This document shows, piece by piece, positions 1 through 5,775 of a stretch of 19,159 bases of DNA. How positions within the stretch are numbered: the stretch's first letter is position 1; the number at the start of each line of letters is the position of its first letter. Source of the stretch: RYN-425 sp035542755 (GTDB taxonomy: Bacteria > Patescibacteriota > Saccharimonadia > Saccharimonadales > UBA10212); assembly GCA_035542755.1 (NCBI GenBank), contig DATKKU010000042.1:1-19159 (forward strand), written 5' to 3'. A program made the position numbers and the translations under genes. Below the pieces are notes generated by a model. The model did not search any database. It saw only the letters and a program-made list of their open reading frames with translations, and was not told the origin of the DNA.

Positions 1-2
1 AC

Positions 3-323
3 CAGATTAACTGCCAGCTAGCCTGCGGTAGTAACGGTCAGGTTAATTCTCCGGGGACTCAAGCCTCTAAGGATTGTTCTACCACTAACACAGAGGACTT
101 TAACAGTGTCCTTACCACAATCATCAATGTTCTTTCGGTCATCGTCGGTTCTATCTCAGTCATCATGATAATCTACGGCGGCTTCCGCTATGTCACCAGT
201 GCCGGCAATGATACGCAAACGGCCAGCGCCAGGAAAACCATCATCTATGCGCTAGTCGGTCTAATCATCGTCGCTCTCGCCCAAGTCATCGTTCACTTTG
301 TGCTTACCAATATCGCCACCTAA
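3..323 (+). CDS. VirB2/TrbC-like pilin subunit, 5' end cut off
   Basis: The window opens inside this gene, so the start codon and signal peptide are missing; 106 residues remain before TAA. The visible part has an extracytoplasmic stretch with Cys residues near positions 4, 8 and 25, then two hydrophobic helices around a short loop reading GGFRYVTSAGND. This two-helix pattern, with the loop Y-V-T-S-x-G-N-D, matches TrbC/VirB2-type pilins, small membrane proteins that polymerise into a conjugative or type IV secretion pilus or act as its membrane subunit. It is a close paralogue of the complete gene 48 bp downstream, so tandem duplication is likely. Family assignment is by pattern only; a generic small two-helix membrane protein is the alternative. 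Confidence 0.75.
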   Translation, partial: QINCQLACGSNGQVNSPGTQASKDCSTTNTEDFNSVLTTIINVLSVIVGSISVIMIIYGGFRYVTSAGNDTQTASARKTIIYALVGLIIVALAQVIVHFVLTNIAT

Positions 324-371
324 GAATTTCTAAGTCTTGAAATTGTGGTTTTGGGATATACTTAGCTTAAT

Positions 372-782
372 ATGAGAAAGCTACTGATTAGTCTTGGGGT
401 GCTTCTGGGCTTAGTATTTTTACAAGCAGCGCCAATGGCTTCAGCTCAGACGGTTACCAACCAAATTCAAAACGGACTCTGTGCTGGCTCTAACCTGCAG
501 GTTTCTGCCAACCCCCCGCCCAGCAGTTGCGCCAACCAGAATGGCGCTCAGCAAATTAATGACATCCTTCGCCACATCGTTAATATATTGTCGGCACTGG
601 TCGGGGTGGTGGCGGTTATCATGATAATCTTCGGCGGTCTGCGCTATGTAACCAGCGGCGGTAATGACACCAGTATAACCAGCGCTAAAAACACCATACT
701 TTATGCGATTATTGGCTTGATTATCGTGGCACTAGCTCAAATTATTGTTCACTTTGTGCTGAATAAAATCGTCAACGCTTAA
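372..782 (+). CDS. VirB2/TrbC-like pilin subunit, complete
   Basis: 136 residues. Residues 1-25 form a signal peptide (basic MRK, hydrophobic core, A-x-A site at ASA-Q), so the mature protein is exported or inserted in the membrane. A polar region with two Cys (about 37 and 53) follows, then two transmembrane helices near 66-89 and 107-131, separated by the loop GGLRYVTSGGND. Length and layout fit VirB2/TrbC pilins. The helices are nearly identical to those of the upstream partial gene, while the N-terminal exposed part differs. A -10-like TATACT (357-362) lies 9 nt before the ATG and no Shine-Dalgarno is visible, so the mRNA may be almost leaderless. A strong terminator follows at once. The window contains no other pilus channel genes; the VirB4-like ATPase at 5776 could be a functional partner, but that is inference. 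Confidence 0.8.
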   Translation: MRKLLISLGVLLGLVFLQAAPMASAQTVTNQIQNGLCAGSNLQVSANPPPSSCANQNGAQQINDILRHIVNILSALVGVVAVIMIIFGGLRYVTSGGNDTSITSAKNTILYAIIGLIIVALAQIIVHFVLNKIVNA

Positions 783-791
783 ATAGACAAC

Positions 792-840
792 TTAGTTAAA
801 TATAAAAGCTCCCGGAAAGGGAGCTTTTATATTTAACTAA
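792..840. terminator. Bidirectional rho-independent terminator
   Basis: A perfect 22-bp inverted repeat (792-813 and 819-840) with a 5-nt loop GGAAA. The GC core CTCCC/GGGAG is flanked by A/T-rich arms that supply a T-rich tract on either strand. It sits between the pilin gene (plus) and the Hsp20 gene (minus), which converge here, and fits termination of both. Confidence 0.85.
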
Positions 841-861
841 CCAAGAGGCGCTAAGATTTTT

Positions 862-1329
862 TTAGAGAACCTCAATTTTCTTGACGGTGTCTTGTTTTAG
901 CTTAGAAAAGCTTATAGTTAAGACTCCGTCTTTTAGCAGTGCTTCAATCTCATCTTCTTTAACTGGTACCGGCAGGACAATACTGCGGCTAAATTCGCCC
1001 CAGTAACATTCCTGCAAAAAGTAATTCTCTACCCCGTCTTCGGTCCCGGCGCTCAGAGTGCCTTTGATGGTCAGAGTATTATCAGAAATACTGACGTCAA
1101 GTTCGTTCTTATTAACACCAGCCACGCGTCCCTTGACCACTAGCTTCTCTTTAGTTTCATAAACGTCAACAGCTAGCTGACCGGCTACCGGCTCGTCTTC
1201 ATCCCATTGATCATCAGAAACCTCAGCAGCAGCAGCGTCATCGGCCACAGCTTCGTCATCTTCACTCAAAAAGGCTGCAGTAATGTCATCGCCCATCAGA
1301 AGATCGTCTTGTTGGCTACTTCGAGCCAT
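862..1329 (-). CDS. Hsp20 / alpha-crystallin family small heat-shock protein
   Basis: 155 residues. Residues 1-50 are acidic and low-complexity (many D, E, A) and probably disordered. Residues about 52-155 form an alpha-crystallin domain: LAVDVYET, a predicted run of beta-strands, and the C-terminal part LLKDGVLTISFSK, close to the family's hallmark G-V-L-T. Such proteins are ATP-independent cytosolic holdases that bind unfolding proteins as oligomers. The usual C-terminal I-x-I/V anchor appears only as IEVL at the very end. A clear Shine-Dalgarno (AAGGAGGG on the minus strand, 1335-1342) precedes the ATG by 5 nt. This strong site contrasts with the SD-less starts of many neighbours. The gene reads towards the shared terminator at 792-840. 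Confidence 0.9.
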   Translation of the reverse strand: MARSSQQDDLLMGDDITAAFLSEDDEAVADDAAAAEVSDDQWDEDEPVAGQLAVDVYETKEKLVVKGRVAGVNKNELDVSISDNTLTIKGTLSAGTEDGVENYFLQECYWGEFSRSIVLPVPVKEDEIEALLKDGVLTISFSKLKQDTVKKIEVL

Positions 1330-1405
1330 TTCGTCCCTCCTTTACCTGTTATCCGCAGCGAGCGAACCAAACCAGGCAGGTTTATGTTAGTTTCAGATTT
1401 TTAGA

Positions 1406-1439
1406 TTTGCATCTTTGTGTTAACGCTAGTATAACTAGC
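1406..1439. promoter_or_regulatory. Possible comF promoter and 6-bp inverted repeat
   Basis: In the 165-bp gap between the divergent Hsp20 and comF genes, TTTGCA (1406-1411) and TATAAC (1430-1435) are 18 bp apart on the plus strand. The -10 lies inside the inverted repeat GCTAGT-ata-ACTAGC (1425-1439). The repeat could bind a regulator of either gene. The -10 is imperfect and no start site is known, so this is tentative. Confidence 0.3.
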
Positions 1440-1494
1440 CGCTCCAAGGAGTGCAATATGTTACACTGAACATTTACAACAAAACAATTACAAC

Positions 1495-2190
1495 ATGAGT
1501 ATGCTAGAGGTAGTTATAGGGTGGCTTGCACCAACCGAGTGCCTTGGCTGCGGTAATGAGGGTTCGCCGCTTTGCGTAGGCTGTAACACCTCTGAAATTA
1601 TCCCATTTGGGGAGCGGTGTTGGCGCTGCGGTGCTTTAGCTAACCGTTCCAAAACCTGCCCGTCTTGCCGCCGCCAGAACTCGCCAAATTATGTCTGGAT
1701 AAGCACAGATTATGAAGGCCTGGCTAAAAAATTAGTTCAAAAACTCAAGTTCTCCCACCAGCGAGCGGCCGCCGAATCAATTAGCGGGATTATGGTTGAA
1801 ACATTTTTGTCTCAAAACAGCGCCACCCAACTTGCTGCTAAAAACTATCTGCTGGTGCCCGTACCAACTGCTACTGCCAGAGTTCGGCAGAGGAGTTTTG
1901 ACCACACCGACCTACTGTCGCGTGCAATCAGCCGCGGCCTGGGACTAGACGCAAGCTCCGCAGTTTATCGGACCGGCCAGACCAAACAAGTTGGCGCTAA
2001 CCGGGCCCAGCGGGTTGCCCAGGTAAAAGGCAGTTACTTTGTCAAAGACCCAAGTTTAATAAACGGACGCAATGTCTTACTAATTGACGATGTGGTTACC
2101 ACTGGCGCCACCATTTCTGAAGTGGCTAAAGTCCTAAGAGCGGCCGGTGCTCGCAGCGTTGATGCCCTAATCTTCGCCAAGCGGCTGTAA
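1495..2190 (+). CDS. comF: ComF-family phosphoribosyltransferase-like protein
   Basis: 231 residues. The N-terminus has the Cys pairs of a ComF zinc finger (CLGCG at 17-21, CVGC at 27-31, then CWRCG and CPSC near 42-60). The C-terminal half is a type I phosphoribosyltransferase fold with the PRPP-binding loop VLLIDDVVTTGAT (about 195-207) and the upstream FDHTD/L...R pattern of the family. ComF proteins act in the cytosol in DNA uptake and transformation in several bacteria, probably in ssDNA handling; GntX-like homologues serve other nutrient roles. Length is typical. The first ATG was taken; a second lies 6 nt further on, and neither has a clear Shine-Dalgarno. Competence with type IV pili is common in CPR bacteria, so a DNA-uptake role fits. 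Confidence 0.88.
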   Translation: MSMLEVVIGWLAPTECLGCGNEGSPLCVGCNTSEIIPFGERCWRCGALANRSKTCPSCRRQNSPNYVWISTDYEGLAKKLVQKLKFSHQRAAAESISGIMVETFLSQNSATQLAAKNYLLVPVPTATARVRQRSFDHTDLLSRAISRGLGLDASSAVYRTGQTKQVGANRAQRVAQVKGSYFVKDPSLINGRNVLLIDDVVTTGATISEVAKVLRAAGARSVDALIFAKRL

Positions 2191-2205
2191 AACAATTTTT
2201 CTGAC

Positions 2206-2233
2206 CCGCTTTGCGAGAGGATTCGCAAAGCGG
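2206..2233. terminator. Hairpin after comF
   Basis: A perfect 10-bp stem, CCGCTTTGCG (2206-2215) with CGCAAAGCGG (2224-2233), 16 nt after the comF stop. There is no T-run on the plus strand after it, so it may protect the 3' end or terminate weakly. Confidence 0.5.
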
Positions 2234-2254
2234 AAAAGCAGCAATAATGCAAAA

Positions 2255-2300
2255 CCCCGCTAAATTTGCGCTTATTTAGTTGTGCAAATTTCTAGCGGGG
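2255..2300 (-). terminator. Terminator of tRNA-Ser(UGA)
   Basis: A long stem of ccccgct...gcaaattt arms (2255-2269 with 2284-2300, a 2-nt bulge) lies just downstream of the minus-strand tRNA-Ser. On that strand the stem is followed by TTTT (2251-2254), the normal layout of an intrinsic terminator. Confidence 0.7.
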
Positions 2301-2318
2301 TCAAAATGAATTGATGCG

Positions 2319-2408
2319 TGGCGGAGAGAGTGGGATTCGAACCCACGGTACCGTTGCCGGCACACCAGTTTTCAAGACTAGCTCCTTAAACCACTCGGAC
2401 ATCTCTCC
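2319..2408 (-). tRNA. tRNA-Ser (anticodon UGA)
   Basis: Minus-strand sequence folds as a class II tRNA: acceptor stem GGAGAGA/TCTCTCC, discriminator G, encoded CCA, T-loop GTTCGAATC, a long variable arm, and an anticodon loop CTTGAAA giving TGA, which reads UCA/UCG-type serine codons. A perfect TATAAT on the minus strand (plus-strand 2416-2421) ends only 7 bp before the mature 5' end, so transcription should begin within a base or so of the mature tRNA. That leaves essentially no leader for RNase P to remove, unlike the other three tRNA genes here. Confidence 0.95.
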
Positions 2409-2415
2409 ACGCCAG

Positions 2416-2435
2416 ATTATATCATCTGATATAAT
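2416..2435. promoter_or_regulatory. Palindromic divergent -10 boxes for two tRNA-Ser genes
   Basis: The inverted repeat ATTATATCA-tc-TGATATAAT places a consensus TATAAT on each strand, 8 bp apart. The minus copy serves tRNA-Ser(UGA) and the plus copy (2430-2435) the leader of tRNA-Ser(GCU). Neither has a good -35. RNA polymerase can probably load in only one direction at a time, which would couple the two tRNAs. Confidence 0.65.
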
Positions 2436-2569
2436 GACCTCTGTTCTGGTCTTTTACAATTTGCAAAACTCCGCAGTGCAGTGTTTTGCAAATTGAGAGG
2501 AACGGCCTAGCGCTAAACCGAAACTTTTGCCGGACAGGCAAAATGAGGTAAGCGCGCAAGCCGTGACGC
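2436..2569 (+). promoter_or_regulatory. Conserved leader of tRNA-Ser(GCU), copy A
   Basis: After the -10 (2430-2435) come the discriminator and start region GACCTCTGTTC. A perfect 13-bp hairpin follows: CAATTTGCAAAAC (2457-2469) with GTTTTGCAAATTG (2483-2495) and a 13-nt loop containing GCAGTGCA. Next are GAGAGGAA and a second hairpin TTTTGCC/GGCAAAA (2525-2543). The leader is about 128 nt. The same order of motifs precedes tRNA-Arg and tRNA-Ser(CGA), so it is a repeated functional unit and not chance. Possible roles are processing, stability, or boxA-like antitermination at TGTTCT. Confidence 0.7.
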
Positions 2570-2662
2570 GGAGAGGTACCCAAGTGGTTGAAGGGGACGG
2601 TTTGCTAAATCGTTAGGGGGGCGAAAGTTCCCGCGAGAGTTCGAATCTCTCCCTCTCCGCCA
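2570..2662 (+). tRNA. tRNA-Ser (anticodon GCU)
   Basis: A class II tRNA: acceptor GGAGAGG/CCTCTCC, discriminator G, encoded CCA, anticodon stem ACGGT/ATCGT around the loop TTGCTAA (GCT, reading AGC/AGU serine codons), a long variable arm with GGGGGGCGAAAGTTCCC, and T-loop GTTCGAATC. It follows the conserved leader and lies 46 bp before the next gene. Confidence 0.95.
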
Positions 2663-2696
2663 AACACGATAATTAATATTAGGCCCGCGTTTAAGC

Positions 2697-2702
2697 TACA
2701 AT
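2697..2702 (+). promoter_or_regulatory. -10 box giving a probable leaderless mRNA
   Basis: TACAAT lies 6 nt before the ATG at 2709, so the transcript would start at or next to the start codon. No Shine-Dalgarno is visible and the -35 is poor. Confidence 0.5.
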
Positions 2703-2708
2703 TAACTT

Positions 2709-3182
2709 ATGGCTAACAAAAAAACTAAAACTCTAAATTGGACGGCCTCAGAATACATTGACCACAATCGGGGAGCTTCCTGGTACTTAGCTTTGGCGGC
2801 TATAACAACCGTTTTTGCAGCGGGTTTTTATATCTGGACGAAGGACTACTTTGGGACGGTAACTATAGTAATCCTTGGCATAATCGTCGGTGTGGTCGCT
2901 CGCTGGAAACCTAACGATATTAAATACGAACTATCAAGCCAGGGCTTAAACGTTGGCGACAAACTTTATCCATATAGTAGCTTTAAAAGCTTCTCGGTGT
3001 TACACGAAGGCGACCTAAGCAGCCTGATGCTGATGCCCACCAAGCGCTTCATGCCGCCCATCACGGTTTTTTTTGACGAACAGGACGAGGATAACCTCGT
3101 GTCTATAATAGAAGACCATCTGCCCCTGGAAGAGCGTTCAGTGGACCGCGTTGACCGTCTTAGTCGTCGTCTGCGACTTTGA
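2709..3182 (+). CDS. Small two-helix membrane protein with a PH-like soluble domain
   Basis: 157 residues, function unknown. Residues 1-24 are cytosolic, followed by two hydrophobic helices (about 25-43 and 48-66) joined by a short loop ending in DYFG. The rest (about 70-140) alternates strands, with IKYELSSQGLNVGDKLYPYSSFKSFSV followed by FFDEQDEDNLVSIIEDHLP, resembling bacterial PH-like domains of the DUF304/YdbT type found after two transmembrane helices. The C-terminus is charged (RVDRLSRRLRL). Similar proteins are common in CPR genomes. The membrane layout is well supported by hydrophobicity; the PH-like reading is inference. The gene is probably leaderless (-10 TACAAT 6 nt upstream), although it could also be read from the tRNA-Ser promoter. 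Confidence 0.8.
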   Translation: MANKKTKTLNWTASEYIDHNRGASWYLALAAITTVFAAGFYIWTKDYFGTVTIVILGIIVGVVARWKPNDIKYELSSQGLNVGDKLYPYSSFKSFSVLHEGDLSSLMLMPTKRFMPPITVFFDEQDEDNLVSIIEDHLPLEERSVDRVDRLSRRLRL

Positions 3183-3202
3183 TGTTTTCAAGCTCGGTCT
3201 TT

Positions 3203-3478
3203 CTAAGCCTTATCTTGGCCGTGTTTAAAGAGTTGCCATAGGTTTGCTGGCGTATGCTTCCAGCCATCTTTTTTGGCGGCGTCTACTGCTAACCTGCCGA
3301 CCAGCCATAAACCCACCAAGCCAATAACAACCTGGATTCCCCAGATAACTAGCCGAAAAGAAGAAGCCGCCTTTTCAGTAGTTAAACGTTGATTATTATG
3401 AGCAATCCAGATAAAAAGTTGAGCAAAGGGCAGCCACGATACGATGATTAACAGCACCCCAAGTCTCAAACGCTTCAT
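3203..3478 (-). CDS. Small membrane protein of unknown function
   Basis: 91 residues. Two hydrophobic helices (about 6-27 and 43-63) with a basic linker; the C-terminus (DAAKKDGWKHTPANLWQLFKHGQDKA) is polar and probably cytosolic. No recognised family. A TAAACT box (3485-3490) sits 6 nt before the ATG on the minus strand and there is no Shine-Dalgarno, so the mRNA may be leaderless; it also lies 42 bp downstream of tRNA-Arg on the same strand and could be cotranscribed. Its 3' end faces the preceding plus-strand gene across 20 bp with no clear terminator. Confidence 0.65.
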   Translation of the reverse strand: MKRLRLGVLLIIVSWLPFAQLFIWIAHNNQRLTTEKAASSFRLVIWGIQVVIGLVGLWLVGRLAVDAAKKDGWKHTPANLWQLFKHGQDKA

Positions 3479-3520
3479 GGCACCAGTTTACTGCGTTTGC
3501 CGGCAATTGAAGAATCAAAA

Positions 3521-3597
3521 TGGTACGCGTGGCAGGATTTGAACCTACGACCTTCGGCTCCGCAAGCCGACGCTCTATCCAGCTGAGCTACACGCGC
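3521..3597 (-). tRNA. tRNA-Arg (anticodon GCG)
   Basis: Minus-strand cloverleaf: acceptor GCGCGTG/CACGCGT (a G-U pair at 1-72), D-arm GCTCAGCTGGATAGAGC, anticodon stem TCGGC/GCCGA around the loop TTGCGGA, T-arm GTAGGTTCAAATCCTGC, discriminator A and encoded CCA. The anticodon is GCG, reading CGC and by wobble CGU. Most bacteria instead carry ACG edited to ICG by TadA. It is preceded by the conserved leader shared with two tRNA-Ser genes. Confidence 0.93.
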
Positions 3598-3738
3598 TCG
3601 TCAGAATCAAGACACCGGCTTCCGTAAGCGCATGATATCCGCTTACTTTCAGCCTCGTCTCTCTTCTTCCTCTCAATTTTGCAAAGTATTGCACTGCATA
3701 ACTTTACAAAATTGGTTTTTTGAACAGAGGTCAGTATA
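3598..3738 (-). promoter_or_regulatory. Conserved leader and -10 of tRNA-Arg, copy B
   Basis: On the minus strand TATACT (plus 3733-3738) is followed by GACCTCTGTTC, identical to copy A. Then comes a 14-bp stem with one mismatch (arms at plus 3701-3714 and 3674-3687) whose 13-nt loop also contains GCAGTGCA, then ATTGAGAGGAAG. A second hairpin GTAAGCG/CGCTTAC (plus 3624-3646) precedes the tRNA. The leader is about 130 nt. Confidence 0.7.
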
Positions 3739-3764
3739 CCATCTACCTCTGTAAAAAGCTAGCT

Positions 3765-4190
3765 TTAAGCGGTCTTGTCTTTTTTGTGTTGGAGGTCCGA
3801 GGTGCAAAACTTGCAGCGCTTGGCATCGGCCGGGATAACGCTAAGACAATAAGGACACTTCCTGGTGGTTGACTCTTCGGTGTCTTTATTTTTCATAGCT
3901 AGCTCATTTAACTTATTTATTGGCTGCACAACCAAGAAAAACACAACTGTAGCGACTAAAAGAAACGAAATAATGGCATCAATAAGATCGCCGTACATAA
4001 ACTGAACGCTGCGGATTGTGATGTGTGCTTCTGCAAATCTATTAGAGCCGCCAAAAACAGAAATTAAAGGTGTAATTATGTCACGAACGAAAGAGTTGAC
4101 CACGCTTGTAAAAGCCGCACCAATGACCACACCTACAGCCAAATCAACGACGCTGCCGCGTAGTATAAATTTTTTAAATTCATTTAACAT
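3765..4190 (-). CDS. mscL: Large-conductance mechanosensitive channel with C-terminal zinc ribbon
   Basis: 141 residues. Residues 1-100 match MscL: the amphipathic N-terminus MLNEFKKFILRGSVVDLAVG, the first helix with GVVIGAAFTSVVNSFV, ITPLIS at its end, a short extracytoplasmic loop and a second helix near 71-90. MscL forms a homopentameric pore that releases solutes when membrane tension rises. After it come the Cys pairs C112-x2-C115 and C126-x2-C129 of a zinc ribbon, then a lysine-rich tail. Standard MscL ends in a cytosolic helix bundle, so the ribbon is an addition or replacement. The start has GAGGGA about 11 nt upstream and a minus-strand promoter TTGGCC-18-TATACT (plus 4217-4246), giving a leader of about 20 nt. 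Confidence 0.92.
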   Translation of the reverse strand: MLNEFKKFILRGSVVDLAVGVVIGAAFTSVVNSFVRDIITPLISVFGGSNRFAEAHITIRSVQFMYGDLIDAIISFLLVATVVFFLVVQPINKLNELAMKNKDTEESTTRKCPYCLSVIPADAKRCKFCTSDLQHKKDKTA

Positions 4191-4268
4191 TTAATATTCT
4201 TCCCTCTTTGGATAACAGTATAGGTCAAAGCCCAGTCTTGGGCCAAGCACGAGCATTAAGGGACAAAG

Positions 4269-5378
4269 CTACTGGACCTTAATAGTCCTGGTCTTCTTTT
4301 TGGCTGGTGTGCTGGCGGCAGCTGCCGCTGGCGGCTGCGGCTTAGGCGCTTCAGTCTCGGCCGGTGCAGGCCCGGTCTTACTGCCTCGTTTAGCTAAAAT
4401 AAGCGGTATGCCAATTGCCAGTGCGCCAATAACGGCATAAGCCGCACCAAACTCCCAGTAATTTCTATCAATCTGGTGCGTTAAATCAGTGGCTAAATTA
4501 CGAATGTCGCCCTGCAGCACTAGATTGCCGCTGATAGCTATCTTCGGCACTACTTCAGTCGTTACAACTCGGTTGAGAGCCCAGGAGAAAATGAGCATAA
4601 ATACGCCGATAATCAGTAAAGTTCTGCCAAGATGGCGCAGCCCTTTTTGCTTTGAAGAACTCAAAAACACGATTGCCAGCGCAAAAATTAAGCTCAAGCC
4701 AATCAGCAAATACGGGGATTTCTTGGCTCGCTGATACTGTTTTGGCACACTCTTTAACTGGTCAGCAAACACCGATTTACCAGATTGGCCGTTCTTAATG
4801 CTGGCGGCAGTTATTACTGGGTTATCCAAAAATCCCTTGCCCCCAAGCAAGCTATTTTTAACCGAATCCGCGGCCTGCTGTGGGCTTAGGCCCTGCGGCA
4901 AACACGTGGCGCTGAGTGCATCAAAAGACGAATCTGTGGATTCATCAGTACACACTGGCAGAGTGGCGGCCTTTTGTTCTACTTGAGTGGCCACACTCTC
5001 GGCAAAAGCCGCCTTAGCAGTTGATAAGTCTATATAAAAGTCCGGTTCCGCAGTCTTGCCGTCTAGCCAGGCATAGACACTGTCAATAATCGTCTCGGCA
5101 TTTTTTTGTATGAACGCCGGGGACAGCGTCTGGACAGCGGCGGCCTTGACTATCGGATTTGTCAGTGAAAAGCTGCCATCATCAGAAGACTGCTGCTTGG
5201 CCTGGTCAAGCAGGCTCGGAATAATAGTGCTGTAGATGCCACTGTCGGCCAGGATGTGTTTGACGGGTTTAGGGCTACCGACCGTTCTGACGACTCCTTC
5301 GTCAAAAGCTGCTGTAAACAGCAGCAGCAAAAAAAGTGAACCAACGATTGCCAGGAGCATCCGGCGCAGTATTTGCAT
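4269..5378 (-). CDS. Large membrane protein of unknown function
   Basis: 369 residues. Helix 1 near residues 5-24 is signal-anchor-like, followed by about 190 polar residues probably outside the membrane, with one Cys pair (VCTDES and ATCLPQG) that could form a disulfide. Three more hydrophobic segments follow near 220-240, 251-271 and 315-332, and a cytosolic Ala/Pro/Lys-rich tail ends in KKKTRTIKVQ. No family is recognised; the fold resembles unassigned CPR surface proteins. Start choice: two ATGs lie 6 and 9 nt upstream, but TACAAT (plus 5386-5391, minus strand) overlaps the first of them and ends 7 nt before the ATG at 5378, which fits a leaderless start there. The gap to mscL is 78 bp. 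Confidence 0.75.
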   Translation of the reverse strand: MQILRRMLLAIVGSLFLLLLFTAAFDEGVVRTVGSPKPVKHILADSGIYSTIIPSLLDQAKQQSSDDGSFSLTNPIVKAAAVQTLSPAFIQKNAETIIDSVYAWLDGKTAEPDFYIDLSTAKAAFAESVATQVEQKAATLPVCTDESTDSSFDALSATCLPQGLSPQQAADSVKNSLLGGKGFLDNPVITAASIKNGQSGKSVFADQLKSVPKQYQRAKKSPYLLIGLSLIFALAIVFLSSSKQKGLRHLGRTLLIIGVFMLIFSWALNRVVTTEVVPKIAISGNLVLQGDIRNLATDLTHQIDRNYWEFGAAYAVIGALAIGIPLILAKRGSKTGPAPAETEAPKPQPPAAAAASTPAKKKTRTIKVQ

Positions 5379-5435
5379 AAGCATCATTGTATGTCAGTAG
5401 GTTCGGCTTACCAACAAAAGCCTGTCGCAATAAGA

Positions 5436-5586
5436 TATAATTACCGCTGTTCTCAAAATACCAAATTGAAACGCTAACTAAGTGATGTTTCAATTTGAGA
5501 GGAGCAAGCATGCTGACCTTGCTTACAAAACGAACAAATTTATTTTATCGTTTTGGCCAAGCAAGGTCAGCAATGGCTTGTGACGA
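5436..5586 (+). promoter_or_regulatory. -10 and conserved leader of tRNA-Ser(CGA), copy C
   Basis: TATAAT (5436-5441) is followed by TACCGCTGTTCT, a perfect 11-bp hairpin CAAATTGAAAC/GTTTCAATTTG (5462-5472 and 5487-5497), then GAGAGGAG. This is the same order as copies A and B with diverged stems. It also carries a large second hairpin: GCTGACCTTGCTT (5512-5524) with its perfect complement at 5559-5571, and an inner AAAACGA/TCGTTTT stem (5527-5554). Leader about 139 nt. Together with the tRNA this accounts for most of the 397-bp gap between the flanking protein genes. Confidence 0.7.
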
Positions 5587-5678
5587 GGAGGGGTCGCATA
5601 GTCCGGTCTAGTGCGCCACACTCGAAATGTGGTGAAGTCGCAAGACTTCCGTGGGTTCAAATCCCACCCCCTCCGCCA
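5587..5678 (+). tRNA. tRNA-Ser (anticodon CGA)
   Basis: A class II tRNA: acceptor GGAGGGG/CCCCTCC, discriminator G, encoded CCA, anticodon stem CCACA/TGTGG around CTCGAAA (CGA, reading UCG), long variable arm GAAGTCGCAAGACTTCC, and T-loop GTTCAAATC. With the UGA and GCU species nearby, all serine codons except perhaps UCU/UCC are covered in this window. Confidence 0.95.
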
Positions 5679-5720
5679 CGTCGCGACTAATATTAACCCC
5701 GCTATATTCTCACAGCTTGG

Positions 5721-5749
5721 TGGTCACTAAGGAGTTTAAAGTGTACAAT
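5721..5749 (+). promoter_or_regulatory. Promoter of the ATPase operon
   Basis: TGGTCA (5721-5726), a 17-bp spacer and TACAAT (5744-5749). The predicted start, near 5757, leaves a short leader of about 19 nt without a Shine-Dalgarno. Confidence 0.5.
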
Positions 5750-5775
5750 TTTAGCAGCCCTCAAAGCAAAAAAAC

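Noticed and set aside
2034..2252. Minus-strand frame over the comF end and hairpin
   Set aside because: It is antisense to comF and crosses a hairpin; no promoter or ribosome-binding site was found.
2416..5500. CRISPR-like repeats from the recurring hairpins near tRNA genes
   Set aside because: The copies are far apart, differ in stem sequence and each precedes a tRNA; there are no regular spacers or cas genes.
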